Part shown: in pieces, positions 54,971 to 63,842 of the stretch
How positions within the stretch are numbered: the stretch's first letter is position 1
How the letters are laid out: each line of letters begins with the position of its first letter
Notes under the pieces: generated by a model
What the model saw: the letters and a program-made list of their open reading frames with translations, nothing else
The model's database searches: none
Told to the model about the DNA's origin: nothing
NCBI GenBank assembly: GCA_000733355.1
Contig: JNVV01000040.1
Coordinates: 50,523 to 114,364, forward strand
Length of the DNA stretch: 63,842 nt
Source of the DNA: Falciphora oryzae
Taxonomy: Eukaryota; Ascomycota; Sordariomycetes; Magnaporthales; Magnaporthaceae
Direction: 5' to 3'
Translations under genes and position numbers: made by a program

Positions 54971-56455
54971 CTAGGTCTTGAGCTCCTTGTTGGCAAATCC
55001 GACGGTTTTGTTCTGCACATCAAAGGCGGCAAACACCGCTTTGAGGAAGACATCGCCGAGGATGCCGAAGCCCAGGTCCATCGGGAAGGGCTGGATGCCA
55101 CCATAACACTCCGTCGCGGATATGTTCTGGTAGTTGAAGTACCGGCCCGGAACCTTGCCGCGCAGGCCTGAGATGTCGAACTCCCAGTCGGGCAGAGCGT
55201 CCGACTGATTGCACGGGAAGCTGTACGAAGCATACCACTCATCATACGAGGCTCCCGGGACCTGGGCGTAATACATCCCAGCCAGGTCCGGCTGCACCAG
55301 CATCAAAGTCGTGCCGGTGTCGACGATCATGGGCCAACTGGCGAAGTACCAGGCTGGGTCGTTGCCCACATGGATGCCGTTGAGGTCAAACTGCCAGTAC
55401 CTGGACGTCTTGTTCATGGTTGCCCACTTGATGTCGCCCACGTAGTCGTTCTTGTCGATCTTGCCGAATCGGTAGCGGCCCGTGTCGTGGTACCTCAGGT
55501 CTGCCGTGAATACATGCTCCTCCAGAACGGGTTCGAGCATGTCAAGCAACGTCGGCTGCTTGGGAATGACAGTGCTGGGGTGGTTAATGCACAGTCCGGC
55601 AAGACCAGACATGTTTAGGTCCTCCATTATCATGACTGAGACGGACGAGGCGGTTTGGATGGTCATGTTGGGAATGCGGAGATCACCAATGGACATCAGA
55701 TCCCGGTAAACGATGCCGCTAGCATAGCTCCCGTCGCCTGTCCCGCGAATCAGCCCACGTTCATTATAAGTCAAAAACATGCGGCACCTTGTTGGATGGA
55801 AGTCCTACCGTACTGGATATACCAGCTTGCATTGTAGACCTTCTCCGCCTTGTTGGAGTTCTCAGGAGCATAGAAGCGCTGGCCTCCCATGTGCCCGACG
55901 AGCGTCTCCGAGCTATACATCCACCTGCACGAGCGTCATCAGTCAGCGAGAGAGAATTATAGCGGAGAGCCTCAGAGGTTGTGACAGGGGGAATCGCGGC
56001 GTACGTGTCGGATGAGCCTGTGTCGAAGCTGAGAAACACTAGCTGGCCTGGATCGCCAACCATGACGGGGCTGAGGTACTCGATATCAAACTCCTGGGCC
56101 CATGCCGGGGCCTCGCCAACTGGGAAAGCTTCAGAGGTCAGATTCCAACATTGAAGCTTTGGCAGGCAACCAGCGAAGGTCGGAGTGAGATATTGAGGAT
56201 CTTACCTCCTCCTGGCCCGTCCGCGCTGCTCAGCTTAGAGACGCGCGAGGCGGCCTTGGCGAGGTTGTCGGGCACATCGAGACCGTACTTGAGATGGGCA
56301 AAGGCGTACTCGGCCGGACCATTGCGCCGGGCATTGACGTTGCGGACCTGGTCGACCTTGAAGTGGCTTTTCTGCTTGGTCGAGGCGAGAGGAGACCAGA
56401 AGCCGGCCGCCAGGGCGGAGAAGGCGACCACCGAGACGAAGGAGGGGGGTAGCAT
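54971..56455 (-). CDS. Secreted pepsin-like aspartic protease (A1 family)
   Basis: Exons 56455-56206, 56119-56005, 55924-55809 and 55737-54971 give 415 residues; introns are canonical and keep phase. A signal peptide (MLPPSFVSVVAFSALAAGFW) and a propeptide to about residue 85 precede the mature enzyme. The first active-site motif SFDTGSSDTW spans intron 2 and the second is IVDTGTTL. The flap tyrosine block (WYIQYGDGSYASG) spans intron 3, as expected for a pepsin fold. Likely aspergillopepsin/penicillopepsin type: a secreted endopeptidase active at acid pH. N-glycosylation sequons such as NMSG and NQSD are present. Confidence 0.92.
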
Positions 56456-58739
56456 GGCTGCTGCGGGCAGTAGAGAATGGAATCTGTAGGGTGTCCTGGC
56501 GGGCCTGGCTAGACCTAGGAGATGGGCGAAGATGCGCGGTCGAGATCGGAACGGGAGAAAGAAAGAAGTCTCGTGGGTCTCGTGGAGGGACAAGACCGAC
56601 GAGATAGGCGTCGAGAGGTGGCAGGTGACCCGTACTGCCAGGGACGGAGTCGTAGTCGGTCGAAGACGAGGAGACGCGTCCGGGTCACGGGTGCGATGAC
56701 GCCAAGGGAAGTGAAGCGAATGACCAGAGAGAAGGCGTACGACGATCCAGTCCCTGCGCGGAGAGGTGAATGGCTCCGGCAGTGTGAGTCTGGGGTGGGG
56801 AGGTGCTGACCCGGCGCGGCGCAAGAAACGAATGGTGGCTCGGCGACGACCTCAAGAGTACTGGAACGAGGGCCAGACTCTTGTGGTTGTAGGAGAGCAC
56901 TGGTGAGAGGAGGGACTGGAGTAGCGGTGGGAGAAAGAAAAGATGGAGCGGAGAGGAGAGAGCACAAAGGCAAACGGGCCTCGTGCGCGTGCTTTTGTTT
57001 GGGCCGGGCAGTTTTTTTTTTTTTTTTTCGTCTGGTCGGCACACAGAGGGGCAGCCCATTCAGTGTCTGACGGGGTGTGGCTTCCTCCCGCTCTCAATAC
57101 CAAAGTCGCGCGTACCTGCCGTTGTTGTGACATGCCGTCCAAAGTGCACGGGCACGAAGCCTTTGAACCGGCCGAGACGGTGGAGACGTCGCGTGCTCTC
57201 TTTCCTGCTTGGGCAACTCCCAAGGCTGCGGTGCAATCCCAGCAGTCCCAGCAGTCCCAGCAGATGCAGGCAGCCGCTGCTTCTGCAAGCAAACGCGTTG
57301 CCCATGGGTTGAGCAACAGGGCCAAGAGCCAAAGAGCAGCTGTGAATCTACAGTTGCGCGGCAGCATAGCTGGCTTTTTCCCCCTGAGGTACAAACTGCA
57401 GATGCATACGAGTCCTTTCTTGTCATCCGCTGCATTCCCTGCTTGCTTTCGCCTGTGGCACGCAGTACAGGATCCGCCGAGACATCGTGTTACAGAAACG
57501 GCCACAGGAAAAGCAAACAATGGAGGCAGATTATAGCTCAGCGAAAAGCAACTTGGCTTTGTCCGCCTCATCGCCATTCATAACATTTCCTTCTTTGCTG
57601 CTGGCACATGGTTATAGACAAGCTGAGCAAGCGTGTCCGTCGCCCCTTTTCTTTTTCTTTTCTTTTGTCATTGCCATTTCCCACTCGTTTCTTTCATGCT
57701 AGCTTTCAAATGTCTATGTATGGTCGATCTTCAAATCGTGCACGAAAGGCTGCGCAGGATGGTCACCGGGTTGTTGTCGACGTAGCGAGTGGCGGTGCAT
57801 CGTAGAAAGTCACTTGAAGGAGCAATCCGGTTCCGGTATAATCGACACAGTTATTCTTTTAATATTAAGTAAGGTAGTTATTGAATATGTTCCCATCTAA
57901 AATATAAACCTTAACTTTCATTCACAACTGCTATGCTTTTGAACTTGCTTCGCCGTAGGTGGCACAAATTGCACGCTACATTTGTACACCAGTCAGCTCA
58001 GGGGTCACCCCTGAGCCCCCAGCCAGCGCACTTGGCACCAGACGGAAGCACGACAGCTTTGCCGGATATCGAGGGCATTCAGGTCTTCCTCATATTGGGC
58101 TCATCCTTTTCGCGTTCTTGATGTTCTTTCAACTGACTTTAGAGTCCGACTCTTTCGGCTAGCAGCCTGCCTAAGCGTCAGATTAAGGCATCCCTACTAT
58201 TTTTGCCCTTAAAAATACCCGAGTAGCCTGGAATGTGTTTTCCATAGATTAAAACAAGCGCCCGCGCCCGCGTGAACTGAAAGTGCATTGTAAACAGGTG
58301 TAACAGGCTTCGGGCTTCTACAGCGGCGACAAGCCTGTAAAAGAGGGGGTTCTCTCAGGGAGATCTCAAAGGTCCAGCGGTTCAACAGTCGTGTTCAACA
58401 AGCCTATGGAGTAGGTAGAAACAGAAACGATAGCTTGCCCTCCAGACTCCCTTTACAGGGGGTCCCTCGGGCCCTTATGCCTGGCCCTCCGGTCGTCCTT
58501 CGGTCATCATCGGCACGCCTCCTCCTCCGTGGCGTCCGTACGGGGCTGGTTATGCTTCGTCCCCTTATTAGGGTTCGGAGCTTGGATGTGCCTTGGCCGG
58601 GCTGGGCGCCTGTATCTGCGGAGGCCAGCCGGCATGCATGTTATAGAGCTGAACTCTTTTGATCCGCACGCCCCTCAGGGCTTGCGCCCCTCTGGCTACC
58701 ACCCGGAGTCCTCCCCTGAGGCCACCGGTGGCAGTCCCT
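56456..58739. other. Long intergenic upstream of the protease
   Basis: It has a T run of about 18-20 bases near 57010-57029, a short CAG repeat near 57239-57268, and AT-rich sequence around 57840-57920. From about 58440 the sequence may be more decayed LINE DNA, but no motif is readable before 58740. Confidence 0.45.
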
Positions 58740-59993
58740 AGGGCTGCCGATCATGGTTCTGTGCGGGGTGTTACACCAGACAGCTCACAGGCGGCCTTTA
58801 AAGAGGTCCATTGCTTTATGGATAAGCACCGCGTTTACGTACGATGGTCCCCAGGCCATATGGGGATCCCCGGGAACGAAGAAGCAGATGCCGAAGCAAA
58901 GTTGGGATCGGCTCTGCCGATACCCCAACACTCCAAGCCAACGGTGGCCGGAGTAAAAGCTTTGGCCCGGAAAATGGCCCGGGACGCCCGTAACGCGTAG
59001 TTCGAGGACAACTTTCCGGCACGGTATAGGGCTATAGGCCTCCTGTCAGCACCACGGCACGCACTCGAAGCCTTACAACTGCACCGAAAGGTACTACAAC
59101 GGCTAATAGCCGCACGCACAGGCCACGGGGACTTCGACTGGTACCACCGAAAATTCGGACACGAGGACGATAACCCGTGCCGTTGTGGGAAAAACAAATC
59201 CCCTTCCCAACCTGTATTTTGCAGGTTGGCTAGGGCGTTGGAAAATAAATGGCCTACGGCGGACCCTTCCCCGGCTTTTGATAGGCCCGGGTACTGGAAA
59301 CGGCTACTCCAAAGCCCTTCCTTTTTGCCTCGTTCGTCGAAGCCACCAACTACTATACTATCGCTGGGCGGTAGTAACTGTCACGGCACCCAAGGGGTCA
59401 CGTGCCCAGGCCCTCTGCACGGGCCTCCCAGGCCACAGTAGATAGAGATTTCCTCCCAGGCAGGGCCTCCGGCCCCAGCCTACTCCGAATACCATCTTCC
59501 TGCTACTCCAATTTCTCTGCCCTCGACTGCGTTGACAGTAATAGGGCTTAAAAAGCCCGCACACAACCTATTTCCTTTTCCTTTGCACCTTTCACTTTTC
59601 CTTTGTACCATTAGGACCAACAGTAGGCTCGTTAGTCCCCCGCACACCCGGCTGGGCCCAGGGGGGCCCCGAGGACCCCCCGCCCAAACCCGGCCTTACC
59701 CCTTTTCCGGCACACTCGCCGGCCGAACGCACAACTACCACCCGCAGCGCTTCACAACGCCCCGGCGTATATACATACGCCCTACCACCGATTGCCCGCT
59801 CAAGGAGCGCCGGAATGCGGCCCGACCTCCATGTGCCTTCGGGTTTAATTTGTTAGCCGCTTTGATAGCAACATGCAGCCTAGTGTCAAGCTTAGGTAGC
59901 GCTAGCACGTCATATGCCCCTTGGGAGGCAGGGACTGGTGGATCCCGATATAATGACGTTAAATATACTCCTCCTCCTCCTCCTCCTCCTCCC
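58740..59993 (+). mobile_element. 5'-truncated Tad-like LINE fragment (RNase H, zinc knuckle and 3' end)
   Basis: About 58745-58998 encodes the end of a retrotransposon RNase H domain (TPDSSQAAFKE; VYVRWSPGHMGIPGNEEAD; VAGVKALARKMARDARNA). After an in-frame TAG (58998-59000) the same frame continues with the Tad-like C terminus (FPARYRAIGLL; LIAARTGHGDFDWYHRKFGH; CRCGKNKSP, a CCHC-like knuckle). A 3' non-coding end follows and shares long identity, in opposite orientation, with 155-475. The element ends in a CTC trinucleotide tract (59968-59993). The reverse transcriptase part is missing. Inactive. Confidence 0.75.
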
Positions 59994-60625
59994 TGTTTCT
60001 TGGCAGACGCCCGCTGGCAAGGCCTACCCTGACGGTACTTCCGACCCCCCTGCACAATTTTTTGTACCTTCTCCCTGATCAGGAGCTCCCTGACCGGTGC
60101 CGCCGATCACGCCCTGAAGGGAGAGTGGGCTCTGTTGCCATACCGCTTTGCCTCCGTTTTTCCCGTCTTGTGTTGACACGGTGAAAGCATTTCGCAGACT
60201 TGTGTTCTCGTGCTTGACGCGGCCTGGGGCTGTAGTCCCCTGGATGGCCCGTGTTCGCCCAGCGCGACCAGGCAGCTGGTGTGGTTAGCTGTGCGCAGGC
60301 AAGGCGTGTGTGCTTGTGCGTCGGTTTTGCATGGTGGGCCCAACTCCGCACTAGCATCCAACGAGAACTGTAGTTGGCATTGCGCAGCGGGGAGCCCTGT
60401 ATGATTAAAAGTGGGGCTGCGGCTTCGGCCGCTGGCAGTGCCCGCACGGAACACCAGACCTGGGATGGATACCAATACCCAGTTCCCTGCAATCAATCCC
60501 CGTCCCAAACCAGTTGCTCAGTCCAATACGTGGGTCGGTGTATCCTTCCGGTCCTTCTCACCTCGGTTTTGAACCCAAGTTGCTGTGTCGGGAATTACCA
60601 GCGTCGTCGTGCCCCGCGCCGCGCT
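59994..60625. other. Intergenic between LINE and NLR gene
   Basis: The promoter region of the NACHT-ankyrin gene presumably lies here. No coding frame is supported on either strand. Confidence 0.45.
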
Positions 60626-63600
60626 ATGAAGTGCCTCTGGTGGAAGAAGAAGCCCAGCGAGGAGGCTCCCTCGGGCTCTGAAAGACAGGCCAGTCGCCGG
60701 AAACCCTGGCGCAGACGGAAACTGGGCGGTTCAGGCAAGGCCGCACCTGCCAACGATGGCCACGAACCGAACAAAGGGGGCATCATCACCGAACCCCCTC
60801 GCTCGTCCCAAGTTGTCGCCGAAGCCACGAGTGTTTCGAAGACAGCAACTGCATTCGCCGAGTCTGCAGCGCCCTCCGAGTCGTGCGCAACGGACAACAA
60901 AACGACACCCAAAGATGGCGGGGCGACAGCGACAAACTCGAAGTCTTTGTGGGATCTGGCGTACGAAGCCCTTCGAAAAGAGAAGCCTGAAGTTGTACAG
61001 GCGTACGAGGAACTGCTGTTTAAGATGTGCCCCTATCTAGCGAATGCATCCTCCACGACAGACCTTAAGGACCTCCTATCCAAGGCGCCCTCCGATCGAG
61101 CGAACCCATCTCCCACGCAGAGTGTCACAAGTCGAAAGGATATGGAGGACATCATCATCTTGGGCCAGAAGCACATGGAGGGAAAGCAAATCGCGTTCAA
61201 AATCGGAGACCAGAAAATTGTGCTCCAAGATCAGATGCAGCATGTCGTCGCCGGCATTCAATGGGGAAAGGATTGGATTGACGACGCGGTGAAGGCCAGT
61301 CCGCTGGCAAGCGCAGCCTGGGCAGGCGTTTGCTTGCTTCTACCCCTCCTGACCAATCCAGGTGAAGTGCAGGCGGCCAACGACGAGGGCTTTGCGTACG
61401 TCACCCAAAAGATCCGGTACTACACTGCGATGGAGTCACACCTGTTGTCTGGCAACAACAAAGAGGCGTGCCCGGAACAAGCCGCGGAGATGGTGCTCCG
61501 GGACGACATCGTCAAGCTCTATCAGGCAATCATAGACTACCAAGCCCAAAGTGTCTTGCGATTCTTCAGGGATCGATTCGGCAACTTCTTGAGAGACGCT
61601 GTCAAATGGGATCCTTGGGGAAAAATGCTTGACAAGGTCAAAGAGCTAGGAGCCAAGGTCGAGAAGGAGTCTCTGGAGATCAGCATCGCCTCGAGCAGAG
61701 CAGCACTGGGTGTTCTCGCCAAGAGGGCGATGGAGACGGAGGAGGACAAGTGCCTGCAGAGTTTGAGGCATGGTGACTATGCTTGGTACAAAGACCGCGT
61801 TGAAGACCGCGTGCCGGATACGTGTCTTTGGTTTCTGAACCACGCCAGCTATCAGTCTTGGCTGAACGCCGACTCTGGCCCACTGCTGGTTTCGGCCGAC
61901 CCAGGGTGCGGCAAATCTGTCCTCGCCAAATATCTCATCGACTCCAGGTTCGGCTTCAGATTGCCGAGGGAGACTGCAATATGCTACTTCTTCTTTAAGG
62001 ACACGGATCAGAACACAATCAACCTGGCTCTCTGTGCCCTAATCCATCAACTGCTTTGCCTTCGGCCCCAGTTGATGCGCCACGCCCTACAAAGGTACAA
62101 GCAGGACGGAGCGGGACTCGCCAACAATGCTACTGCGCTCTGGAACATCCTGGAGAGCGCCACCGCAGATCCAGAAGCCGGAACTGTTCTCATTGTTCTC
62201 GACGCTCTAGACGAGTGCCTTCAAGACGAGCGCAATATGGCGACTTTGTCACGATATATCCTGGCGCATTTCCAAAAAGGTCCAAGAGACCTGAAGATCC
62301 TTATGACCAGTCGACCTTATCAAGGTACGATCCAGCACATTCAAAAGCTCGAGGAGTTATTTCCCAACATCCGAATTAAAGGCGAAGATGATTCGGAGAC
62401 CATTCGTGAGGAGATCAATTCGGTTATCGAGTACCGAGTTGATCGGATGAGCAAGTTCAACGACGGCCTCAGGGCGCACCTAAAACAACGTCTTATGGGC
62501 ATCACTCATCGCACATATCTCTGGTTATACCTTGTCTTCGATTACTTGGAAAGCACCACTGTCAAAAGCACCGTTCGAGGACTTGACAAGGCCGTCGCAC
62601 TCCTACCTGCCACCGTGGAGGAGGCGTACGAGAAGATCTTGAGCCGATCCACCAAGCCAAATGAAACCAGGAAAGCTATTCTCATCCTCCTCGCCGCATA
62701 CCGCCCGCTTACGCTTCGCGAGATGCAGATTGCAGTCGATTTAACCCCGGACACTGCCTGCCTGGAAAGCCTTGATCTGGAACCCGACGAAGCGTTCAGG
62801 CTGCGTCTCCGAGAGTGGTGTGGGCTATTTATCACCGTGCACGACGAGAAGGTCTACTTCCTCCATCAGACGGCGAGGGAGTTTCTCCTCCCTCTCGCTG
62901 CGTCCTTGCCGGGTCCAACTACTACCGCAATATGGGCGCATGCGTTCAGCATTCGCCAAGCACATACGGTTCTTGCGGAGTCCTGTACGGTCTATCTTGA
63001 CCTCCTCAATTCTCCGACGGATGCAAACGCGGAAGCCGACTTGTTGGATTATTCGGCCAAAAATTGGGGCACCCACTTCCGCGAGGCCGGCATTATCGAT
63101 GGCGTTGCCATTGTGTCTTTTGCTTTGAGAATCTGCAATCCAGGTGCGAAAAGCTATTCGGCGTGGTTTAAAATTTATTGGAAGCACGTTCATCCGTACT
63201 CTACCGGCAATTTTACAAATCTCACGATAGCGTCGTATTTTGGGCACGAGGCCGTCGTCAAGCTGCTGCTCGAAAAGGGGGCCGACGTCGACTCGAAGCA
63301 CAAGGACGGTCAAACGCCGCTGTGGAATGCTGCCGGGTACGGGCACGAGGCCGTCGTCAAGCTGCTGCTCGAGAAGGGGGCCGACGTCGACTCGAAGGAC
63401 AAGGACGGTTGGACGCCGCTGTGGACTGCTGCCGGGAACGGGCACGAGGCCGCCGTCAAGCTGCTGCTCGAAAAAGGGGCCGACGTCGACTCAAAGGACA
63501 AGTACGGTTGGACGCCGCTGTGGAATGCTGCCAGGTACGGGCACGAGGCCGTCGTCAAGCTGCTGCTCGAAAAGGGGGCCGACGTCGACTCGAAGGACGA

Positions 63601-63842
63601 GTACGGTCGGACGCCGCTGTGGAATGCTGCTGAGAACGGGCACGAGGCCGTCGTCAAGCTGCTGCTCGAAAAGGGGGCCGACGTCGACTCGAAGGACGAG
63701 TACGGTCGGACGCCGCTGTGGACTGCTGCTGAGAACGGGCACGAGGCCGTCGTCAAGCTGCTGCTCGAAAAGGGGGCCGACGTCGACTCGAAGGACGAGT
63801 ACGGTCGGACGCCGCTGTGGACTGCTGCTGAGAACGGGCACG
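60626..63842 (+). CDS. NACHT-ankyrin STAND (NLR-like) protein, 3' end outside the window
   Basis: From ATG 60626 the frame is open without a stop for 1,072 codons to the window edge. Residues 1-100 are basic and Ser/Thr-rich. About 105-350 matches the NACHT N-terminal domain of fungal NWD/NACHT proteins (LWDLAYEALRKEKPEVVQAY). The NACHT ATPase follows, with Walker A ADPGCGKSVLAK (about 425) and Walker B VLIVLDALDEC (about 521), then the downstream block YFLHQTAREFLL. From about residue 867 there are ankyrin repeats of 33 residues, nearly identical in protein and DNA (99-bp period). Fungal proteins of this architecture are STAND switches, several of which control heterokaryon incompatibility and cell death. 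The protein continues beyond 63842. No intron is needed in this stretch. Confidence 0.88.
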   Translation, partial: MKCLWWKKKPSEEAPSGSERQASRRKPWRRRKLGGSGKAAPANDGHEPNKGGIITEPPRSSQVVAEATSVSKTATAFAESAAPSESCATDNKTTPKDGGATATNSKSLWDLAYEALRKEKPEVVQAYEELLFKMCPYLANASSTTDLKDLLSKAPSDRANPSPTQSVTSRKDMEDIIILGQKHMEGKQIAFKIGDQKIVLQDQMQHVVAGIQWGKDWIDDAVKASPLASAAWAGVCLLLPLLTNPGEVQAANDEGFAYVTQKIRYYTAMESHLLSGNNKEACPEQAAEMVLRDDIVKLYQAIIDYQAQSVLRFFRDRFGNFLRDAVKWDPWGKMLDKVKELGAKVEKESLEISIASSRAALGVLAKRAMETEEDKCLQSLRHGDYAWYKDRVEDRVPDTCLWFLNHASYQSWLNADSGPLLVSADPGCGKSVLAKYLIDSRFGFRLPRETAICYFFFKDTDQNTINLALCALIHQLLCLRPQLMRHALQRYKQDGAGLANNATALWNILESATADPEAGTVLIVLDALDECLQDERNMATLSRYILAHFQKGPRDLKILMTSRPYQGTIQHIQKLEELFPNIRIKGEDDSETIREEINSVIEYRVDRMSKFNDGLRAHLKQRLMGITHRTYLWLYLVFDYLESTTVKSTVRGLDKAVALLPATVEEAYEKILSRSTKPNETRKAILILLAAYRPLTLREMQIAVDLTPDTACLESLDLEPDEAFRLRLREWCGLFITVHDEKVYFLHQTAREFLLPLAASLPGPTTTAIWAHAFSIRQAHTVLAESCTVYLDLLNSPTDANAEADLLDYSAKNWGTHFREAGIIDGVAIVSFALRICNPGAKSYSAWFKIYWKHVHPYSTGNFTNLTIASYFGHEAVVKLLLEKGADVDSKHKDGQTPLWNAAGYGHEAVVKLLLEKGADVDSKDKDGWTPLWTAAGNGHEAAVKLLLEKGADVDSKDKYGWTPLWNAARYGHEAVVKLLLEKGADVDSKDEYGRTPLWNAAENGHEAVVKLLLEKGADVDSKDEYGRTPLWTAAENGHEAVVKLLLEKGADVDSKDEYGRTPLWTAAENGH
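63240..63842 (+). repeat. 99-bp tandem ankyrin-coding repeats
   Basis: At least six consecutive 33-codon units (the sixth and a partial seventh at the edge), each close to TPLWxAAxxGHEAVVKLLLE plus KGADVDSKDxxGx. DNA units differ at only a few positions; the last complete units are almost identical. Variation concentrates at positions 5, 8 and 9 of the unit and at the K/E, D/Y and W/R sites near its end. Confidence 0.9.

Noticed and set aside
56943..57536. Plus-strand frame of 197 codons upstream of the protease
   Set aside because: Includes translation of a T tract and a CAG repeat; no family, no splice structure, and it lies in the divergent promoter region.
63310..63841. Minus-strand and other-frame ORFs of 100-150 codons
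   Set aside because: They are shadows created by the 99-bp ankyrin repeat, which keeps other frames open as well.

Overview
The window comes from a filamentous ascomycete (Pezizomycotina, most likely a Sordariomycete). The genes have short introns of about 60-120 bp with GTRNGY-type donors, CT-rich leaders and GC-rich codon use. Typical families are present: a HET-type gene remnant, a NACHT/ankyrin STAND protein, a Tad-like LINE, a Fot1/pogo-like DDE transposon, 2EXR, a pepsin-type protease, GPI-anchored GH76 and an ALDP-type peroxisomal ABC transporter. No rRNA, tRNA or CRISPR was recognised. The species cannot be named from this sequence.

Layout. 1-1690: the 3' end of a LINE, antisense, lies against a broken HET-type gene. 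1691-5134: sparse, with a doubtful minus-strand ORF, a small beta-rich protein and a small secreted acidic protein. 5805-15481 (minus): a very large DUF6606/DUF3638/DUF3645-type gene whose reading frame is intact over 3,140 codons except for three in-frame TAG codons. 16509-19490: a DDE transposon with ~183-bp terminal inverted repeats and TA target duplication, inserted 54 bp upstream of a frameshifted 2EXR gene (19546-20467). 22725-24583: a membrane protein with three identical-pattern cysteine repeats. 25459-27920 (minus): peroxisomal ABC half-transporter. 28772-29641: probable Pga1-type ER protein. 30243-31495 (minus): WW-domain protein. 32486-33323: SDR. 33594-35171 (minus): DAL5-like MFS permease. 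37061-39095: cytochrome P450 with a 22-nt microexon. 39946-42981: ER Hsp70-like chaperone LHS1. 43529-45142 (minus): GPI-anchored GH76 family protein lacking the usual catalytic Asp-Asp. 46214-46489 (minus): small secreted protein with GPPPPSWR repeats. 47580-48929 and 51637-52640: fungal proteins of unknown function. 54971-56455 (minus): pepsin-like aspartic protease. 58740-59993: LINE 3' fragment in the sense orientation. 60626 to the window end: an open NACHT-ankyrin (NLR-like) gene running off the edge.

How the parts fit. The centre (about 22-57 kb) is an ordinary housekeeping and secretory block: ER folding, GPI synthesis, cell-wall GH76, secreted protease, peroxisomal import. Both edges are accessory. 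Each carries a copy of the same LINE in inverted orientation next to a nonself-recognition type gene (dead HET at the left, intact NLR at the right). The SDR, MFS and P450 genes are neighbours, but no backbone synthase is present, so a metabolite cluster is only a weak idea. The points most worth a second look are the three-amber giant gene, the near-identical ankyrin repeats of the NLR, the GH76 that has lost both catalytic aspartates, the PPPPSWR repeat protein, and the transposon termini.
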